From the NCBI GenBank assembly GCA_003024985.2, contig PXIH01S0002678.1: a stretch of DNA of 11,385 bases, one strand, 5' to 3'. Source of the DNA: Euperipatoides rowelli (lineage: Eukaryota > Onychophora > Udeonychophora > Euonychophora > Peripatopsidae). Position numbers and translations under genes: made by a program. The notes beneath the pieces were generated by a model that was given only the letters and a program-made list of their open reading frames with translations, did not search any database and was not told the DNA's origin. Each line of letters starts with the position of its first letter. Positions within the stretch are counted from its first letter, which is position 1. Shown here piece by piece: positions 6,989 to 11,385 of this stretch.

Positions 6989-8836
6989 TTATGAATTTAA
7001 TAATTTAGTAAGGGCAGGTATAGGAGAGTTTGCATAACATTTTGTTCTAAAATGATAGGAAAAATTTATCAGAACTTCTAGGATTACTTTCCAAAATTTT
7101 AATGTGTCTAGGAGGAGCAAGGTTCTTGAATTCTTGGAAGAATTATGAAGCAAATCCAAAACAAAGGTCACTTCTATGATCACATATTTTTTTTAGGTTA
7201 AGTGTTTTGGTTGCATTAGTGTAATCAATGAAATTATTATTGAAGATAATTCTTACTGCTCTTTTTTGAATGTTCTCAATCATATTAATCTGTTTTTTTT
7301 GTCAAGGCAAAATTCCAGACAGGGCATGCATATTCCAAACAGGGATGTATAAAAGTTACATATACAGATTTTAATATAAAATCAGCACCAATTCTTTTTA
7401 GTTTGTACAACAAGAAAAATCTTTTGAGTGATTTATTAATTATATTAGAAGTGTGTAAATTCCACTTGAAATTATCTTGAATGGTTACACCTAACATTGA
7501 TACATCATTAATTTTATTTATCCTATACCCATCAACAAGTATTCCCATATCAAAATTATCTTTAGCAAAGATATGTATCATGAAACAAGATTTGGATAGA
7601 TTTAAATTCATAGTATATTAGTAGCATCATTAGTAATAATATTCCTTGCTTCTTGAGTGGAACTTCTCAAATCATCCTTGCCACCTATACATATCACAGA
7701 GAGGTCGTCTACAAACATAAACTTATTTTTTATATTATATGCCATTTCATCAGTCACAATTGCAAAGATCAATCCACTCAATACAGAGCCTTGAGGGACA
7801 CCAGTTCTACAATGGTAGCTGGAAATTTGATTAGCTATAGGTAATTTCAATGGATGAATGACAAGGCACATAAATAAATTATGGTCTACATAATTGAAAG
7901 CCTTGCTGAAATCAGTTATGATAGTAGATGCTTTCAAGTTAATATATTCAAATGTACTCAACAAACTATTAATGTAGTGAACAATGTATTGAGTAGCCGA
8001 TCTCTTGGGAAGACTTCCAAACTGCATGGGAACCATCAAACCAAAAATTTCAGGTAATAATAGTGATGTGATGTGTTTCACAAAGCTTAGATAAGATTGA
8101 TGAGATAGAGATGGGTCTAATTTGACTTGGATAAATGGGAATCTTAACTTTGGGAATAGGTAAAAGCAATTCTCTTTTCCAAATCAAGGGATAAATTCCC
8201 TTATCTAACGACATATTAATAAGACGTGTTACAGGATCACACAGTTCATAGGCAAATGTTTTCAAAATGAAATCTGGAATGCCATCAAGAGAAGATGTGT
8301 TATAGGATCACACAGTTCATAGGCAAATGTTTTCAAAATGAAATCTGGAATGCCATCAAGAGAAGATGTACGATTAGTAGGGAGTTTTAGCAATTCATCT
8401 AAAATCCAAAAATTATCGACATTTTTTAAAGTAGACCAGGTAAGTATGCTGGTAGGTCACACAAATTTAGATCACTTCCTGGGTTAGCAATATTTTTAAA
8501 GAATTCACCTATTTTGATTATTGACTGGTCAGGTGATTTACCTGGGAAAGAAAGAATACTAGATGTTTTTTTTGAACCTGTATATTTTTTATGGCTTAGT
8601 AGAAATCATAAGAGCCTCATTTTAGATCTTCAATATCCCTCTTAAATTCTTTTGATTTGGATTCACAATAATCATTTCTTCTTTGCAATTACCATTTTTA
8701 AAAAGGTTATTTTTTTTTCAAATTAGATTGTCAATATTTTCACTAAACCAACTATAATTATTGACATTTCTAATCTTTTTTACTAAAGGAAAACACTTTT
8801 CATACATTAGTTTGATGTTTTGTGTTAAATGATTTC
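6989..8836 (-). pseudogene. Non-LTR retrotransposon reverse transcriptase (ORF2), broken
   Basis: Read from 8836 downward, motifs appear in ORF2 order. The region before the RT has YEKCFPLVKKIRNVNNYSWF, RNDYCESKSKEFKRDIEDLK and LPAYLPG. The RT fingers give SLDGIPDFILKTFAYELC, WKRELLLPIPK and RPISISSILSK. QFGSLPKRSATQYIV follows. Motif A is TDFSKAFNYVDH (7916-7881), motif B GVPQGSVLSGLIF (near 7802-7764) and motif C FVDDLSVI (near 7715-7692). The thumb has LNLSKS, MLGVTI, KWNLHTSNI, LEYACPVW (7338-7315) and MIENIQKRAVRII. The end has FKNLAPPRHIKILE, SSDKF and NSPIPALTKLLNS with TAA at 6989. The three catalytic Asp are still present. The frame changes at the 71-bp duplication (8221-8362), near 8075, near 7611, at an A8 run near 7298 and near 7060, and several stops interrupt it. 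About 30-35 residues normally found between motifs A and B are missing. The set of motifs points to the CR1/L2 group of the Jockey superfamily. Confidence 0.88.
8221..8362. repeat. 71-bp tandem duplication inside the LINE
   Basis: 8221-8291 and 8292-8362 are almost identical head-to-tail copies. Two differences were noted (C/T at 8225 versus 8296 and at 8232 versus 8303), and the first bases of a third unit follow at 8363. The unit encodes the RT block SLDGIPDFILKTFAYELCDP, so that block appears twice, in two frames. Because 71 is not a multiple of three, the duplication alone would disrupt the ORF. Confidence 0.9.
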
Positions 8837-9417
8837 AGGGCAATCTGTTCCTGGAGTCTTACCTTCAGTGCTTTTGACAATTAAGTGCACCTCAACAAGA
8901 CTTGTCAAACAAAAAAATAACCCTAATTATTGCAAATTACTCAAATATGCTTTTAAAAGGAATTAAATTATCCACAAATGTCTAAAAAAAAGTGCAACTT
9001 GCATAAAAATTATAGCATGTTTCAATAAATTAACTGAGATTTCTGTTAACATCCTAGTAGAATGCTGTACTATTTAAATTGAATTTGATTAGCAGGCAAT
9101 CACATTTTTATACTATTTGCTGTGCGATTTTGGGAGTTTATTATTGAAGGGATTATGATAAACTTTATCTCATGGTTCCAAATAATCTTTTTTTCAATAG
9201 ATAAATTTTCAACCAAAGGATAATATTAATGTTGCAATTGGTATTTTGGTAATACTCTCTTCACTAGGAATCAAATTCCATCCAGTAATGCCTCATTTCC
9301 ATTCTGATTTCAAGAATTTGCTAGATACAATTTCATACTACTAATAATAATACAGTGAGGTATACAGCACATTTTTTTCACACCCTGCCTAGCTCTTCTC
9401 TTTTCTTGCAAGAATGG
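8837..9417. other. A+T-rich spacer between LINE and SINE-like element
   Basis: No gene or repeat can be supported. Around 9240-9330 base composition is less extreme (CTTCACTAGGAATCAAATTCC, then ATCCAGTAATGCCTCATTTCC) but no frame is convincing. Confidence 0.4.
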
Positions 9418-9432
9418 AAAAGCAAGGCATGG

Positions 9433-9443
9433 TGGTCCAGTGG
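9433..9443 (+). promoter_or_regulatory. Pol III A box
   Basis: TGGTCCAGTGG matches the TRGYNNANNNGG consensus of tRNA-type internal promoters. Confidence 0.65.
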
Positions 9444-9453
9444 ATAGTGATCT

Positions 9454-9482
9454 GGACTATCGTGTACTCATACATGTAGTCC
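9454..9482 (+). other. 12-bp hairpin between A and B boxes
   Basis: GGACTA (9454-9459), a bulged T, and CGTGTA pair with TACATG and TAGTCC (9471-9482) across a CTCA loop. That gives 12 pairs with one G-U wobble. It sits where a tRNA has its anticodon arm but is much longer than the usual 5-bp stem with a 7-base loop. Confidence 0.7.
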
Positions 9483-9490
9483 CTGAGGCA

Positions 9491-9501
9491 GGTTCGATCC
9501 C
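9491..9501 (+). promoter_or_regulatory. Pol III B box
   Basis: GGTTCGATCCC is a perfect match to GGTTCGANNCC. It is the strongest single signal for tRNA ancestry of this element. Confidence 0.75.
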
Positions 9502-9522
9502 CAATGGTACCAGTACTCCATA

Positions 9523-9528
9523 TTTTTT
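9523..9528 (+). terminator. T6 run, possible Pol III terminator
   Basis: Six T on the non-template strand, 21 bases after the B box. Runs of four or more T normally stop RNA polymerase III, so a transcript from the A/B boxes would be roughly 100 nt and exclude the SINE body. It may be a post-insertion mutation. Confidence 0.4.
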
Positions 9529-9640
9529 CCAGACCAAGTTGAAAGGTGGTGTTTTTCTGCAAGCATTTCGGCCATCAACACACAAATTCATTGGGCATAA
9601 ACGGGAAAACGTTACAGATAAAGTGTTAAATACGTAACAA

Positions 9641-10547
9641 GATAGAAGATTGTAATTATAATTTGTACATATGTAAATGAACTTTTTTTAAAAAAAAAGT
9701 TATTAAAATGCATGAAATATGAAGTATATTTACACATGAAGACAATTTTGTCAGTAATCTTTATTTCCTTGTCTACAATAATTACCCGTATTCATAAGAA
9801 ATGGAACAGTAGACACGTTATAATCCATCATGACATGTATAAAAGAATGAAAAATTCTTAGCAACAGTTCATTTGATTTTTGAGAAAACATGTAAAAATA
9901 ATTCATATTAATTTTCAACAATGGATTGTGTGTGTTTAAGTATTATGAACTTGTTTGATAAAATTGAGCTAATTAATCACTTGTAGGTTTACATATTAGT
10001 TTAACATTTTTCTTATTAGTTTATTAGTTTAACTTTAGCAAATATTAAAATATTTTTTATTAAAAAAAATATTCTTAAAAAATAATTAAATTTAACCTTT
10101 AATTTTTTTTAATTTAAAAAAAAAACAAAACAAAATAAGTTTCAACGTGTATGTGTCAATTCTAGGTGTACCCATTCTAAAAGCGGTCACATATACACAA
10201 TTATAAAAATTATGACATTTTAATTATGAAGAAAGAATGTAATCAATTTATCTGTAATATACCTTAGGTAAAAATAATTAAAATAAAGTAAATGAGATAA
10301 TTTAAATGTAATAATATGAAATACCCTTAAAGTATCAAAAGATATACTTGAATTCACTACAAATGTATAATTTCTATAAACTACCTACTACGATAAATAT
10401 TATCTAAATAATATTGTAAAGATAACATTAAGCAACAGATTGCCCTTATTTTGAAAAATTATCTTGATTCCAAATTGAAGGCAAAAACGAATTGTCAAAA
10501 AGTGATATGCAATTACAAAGCCAGTTGAAATATATTTGTTTTTAAGT
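9641..10547. other. A+T-rich non-coding stretch
   Basis: No gene was seen. AACTTTTTTT-AA-AAAAAAAGTT at 9680-9701 is a perfect palindrome made mostly of homopolymer. Around 10045-10135 there are long A and T runs. No frame, RNA or repeat beyond low complexity can be supported. Confidence 0.5.
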
Positions 10548-10795
10548 AAGTTATCAAGTCTTGCTTGTAAAATATTTGGCCAATTTTGGACATGTCTTGT
10601 AACAATTTAGTTGATAGTCAATGAGATAAGTCCTTAACATTGGTCGAATATCTCATTAACATTTCATTAAATCAATTCTTTTTTTGTGTGTGTGCGCTTT
10701 ACTGATGTAATTAAACCACAATTTGAAGCAATTGGACTGATTTTTAATAGATATTGACTCTAGGGTTGCCAGATTTGTTGTGGAAAAAAAAAAAA

Positions 10796-10930
10796 GATTT
10801 TCACAAAAAATAAGGAAGATTCACAAAAAATAACATTTCCACAAAAAATAAGGAAGATTCACAAAAAATAAGAAAGCTTCACAAAAATTAAGGAAGATTT
10901 TCACAAAAAATAAGGAAGATTCACAAAAAT
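10796..10930. repeat. Minisatellite array 1, ~20-bp unit
   Basis: About seven copies of a unit near GATTCACAAAAAATAAGGAA, alternating with longer GATTTTCAC and CATTTCCAC variants (20-22 bp). Length differences lie in the A-run and in TTC versus TTTTC. Confidence 0.9.
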
Positions 10931-11180
10931 AAGTTATCAAGTCTTGCTTGTAAAATATTTGGCAAATTTTGGACATGTTTTTAACAATTTACTTGATAGT
11001 CAATGAGGTAAGTCCTTAACACTGGTTGAATGTCTCATTAACATTTCATTAAATCAATTCTTTTTTTTTTTTGTGTGTGTGTGTGCTTTACTTGTATAAT
11101 TAAAACACAATTTGAAGCAATTGGACTGATTTTTAATAGATATCAACTCTAGGCTAGCCAGATTTGTTGTGGGGAAAAAA

Positions 11181-11385
11181 GATTTTCACAAAAAATAAGG
11201 AAGATTCAGAAAAAAATAAGTAACATTTTCACAAAAAATAAGGAAGATTTTCACCAAAATAAGGAAGATTCACAAAAATAAGGAACATTTTCACAAAAAA
11301 TAAGGAAGATTCACAAAAATAAGGAAGATTCACAAAAATAGGAACATTTTTACAAAAAAATAAAGATTCACAAAAATAAGGAAGA
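11181..11385. repeat. Minisatellite array 2, ~20-bp unit
   Basis: At least ten copies of the same unit family as array 1, again alternating GATTCAC and CATTTTCAC starts, and still running at the window end. The longer array shows that copy number varies between neighbouring higher-order units. Confidence 0.9.

Larger units (their letters stand above)
6826..8836 (-). mobile_element. 5'-truncated CR1/L2-like LINE copy
   Basis: Minus-strand LINE copy containing the ORF2 pseudogene at 6989-8836 and a short 3' region of about 160 bp. An AATAAA on the minus strand (6826-6831) may lie near its end. No endonuclease domain or first ORF was found above 8836, so the copy is 5'-truncated, as is usual for LINE insertions. 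Target-site duplications were not located, and the 3' boundary is approximate. Confidence 0.7.
9418..9640 (+). mobile_element. tRNA-derived SINE-like element
   Basis: A GC-richer island in A+T-rich DNA that begins with a tRNA-like head. GGCATGG is followed by an A box TGGTCCAGTGG (9433-9443) and a B box GGTTCGATCCC (9491-9501), spaced 58 bp start to start, within the range of RNA polymerase III type 2 promoters. The tRNA fold is degenerate: only about two of five T-stem pairs form and the acceptor stem is partial. This fits a tRNA-derived SINE better than a working tRNA. An unrelated body of about 120 bp follows (AAAGGTGGTGTTTTTCTGC ... GGGAAAACGTTACAGATAAAG), ending near 9640 without a clear tail. 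A T6 run at 9523-9528 is unexpected within a SINE. The frame that crosses this region (9440-9637) is not taken as coding. Confidence 0.65.
10548..11385. repeat. Higher-order tandem repeat, ~383-bp unit, cut by window end
   Basis: The unit starting AAGTTATCAAGTCTTGCTTG at 10548 recurs at 10931, a period of 383. The first ~235 bases of the two units agree at about nine bases in ten by eye. They share ACAATTT(A)(G/C)TTGATAGTCAATGAG, a T-run plus (GT)n block of variable length, CAATTTGAAGCAATTGGACTG, and CCAGATTTGTTGTGG. Each unit then passes into an A-rich minisatellite. In unit 1 that array is followed without a gap by unit 2. Unit 2's array is still running at 11385, so more units may lie beyond. 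Confidence 0.9.

Noticed and set aside
7653-7844. 63-codon plus-strand ORF
   Set aside because: Antisense shadow of RT motifs B and C on the minus strand.
9418-9510. Functional tRNA gene
   Set aside because: A and B boxes are good, but the T stem and acceptor stem pair poorly and the anticodon arm is replaced by a long hairpin.
9440-9637. 65-codon ORF on the plus strand
   Set aside because: It starts inside the A box of the SINE-like element and runs across its B box and hairpin; a chance frame in a GC-richer repeat.
9680-9701. Perfect palindrome AACTTTTTTTAAAAAAAAAGTT
   Set aside because: Mostly homopolymer runs meeting head on; common in DNA of this composition and with no supporting context.
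10756-10782. TAGGGTTGCCAGATTTG, resembling hAT-type transposon ends
   Set aside because: The second unit reads TAGGCTAGCCAGATTTG, no inverted partner or 8-bp target duplication was seen, and the match is too short.
10796-11385. Regularly spaced repeats that might look like a CRISPR array
   Set aside because: Units are ~20 bp, contiguous, have no unique spacers, and the setting is eukaryotic. It is a minisatellite.

Overview
The window looks like gene-poor, strongly A+T-rich nuclear DNA from an animal, most likely an arthropod. That call rests on four things seen in the sequence. There are degenerate LINE reverse-transcriptase fragments of two different types. There is an internally deleted relic of a DDE transposon carrying a DUF4817-type helix-turn-helix, a family I know mainly from arthropods. 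There is a tRNA-derived SINE-like unit. There are splice-acceptor/terminal-exon signatures. No bacterial gene organisation (operons, ribosome binding sites, dense ORFs) is present. The species cannot be fixed from sequence alone.

Layout from left to right. Positions 1-1076 are A+T-rich DNA with a short direct repeat, a G12 and a C9 tract, and the first copy of an unidentified ~130-bp interspersed repeat (605-735). Positions 1077-1610 hold a doubtful 69-codon ORF, two TATAGTGAC hairpins, and an AATAAA followed by an A-tract. On the minus strand, 1924-2127 is the best candidate for host coding sequence: a terminal exon with a strong splice acceptor. Positions 3271-3840 (minus) are a decayed C-terminal piece of a LINE of the GHILRG/ETWTLTK type. 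Positions 4256-4783 (minus) are a transposon relic whose catalytic core is deleted. Next to it lie two tandem copies (4861-5125) of the repeat found at 605-735. Positions 5597-5706 (+) may be a second terminal exon.

Positions 6826-8836 (minus) are a 5'-truncated CR1/L2-like LINE. It retains recognisable RT palm, thumb and C-terminal motifs but is broken by several frameshifts and a 71-bp tandem duplication. Positions 9418-9640 (+) are a tRNA-derived SINE-like element with A and B boxes and an unusually long hairpin between them. Positions 10548-11385 are a higher-order tandem repeat of about 383 bp. Each unit holds a ~250-bp unique part followed by a ~20-bp A-rich minisatellite, and it runs off the right edge.

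Most recognisable content is therefore dead mobile-element DNA, plus the ends of perhaps one or two host genes whose other exons lie outside the window or are not identifiable. Nothing here forms an operon or a cooperating gene system. The observations most worth following are the three-copy unknown repeat, the SINE with its 12-bp hairpin and early T6 run, the compound satellite at the right edge, and the two terminal exons.
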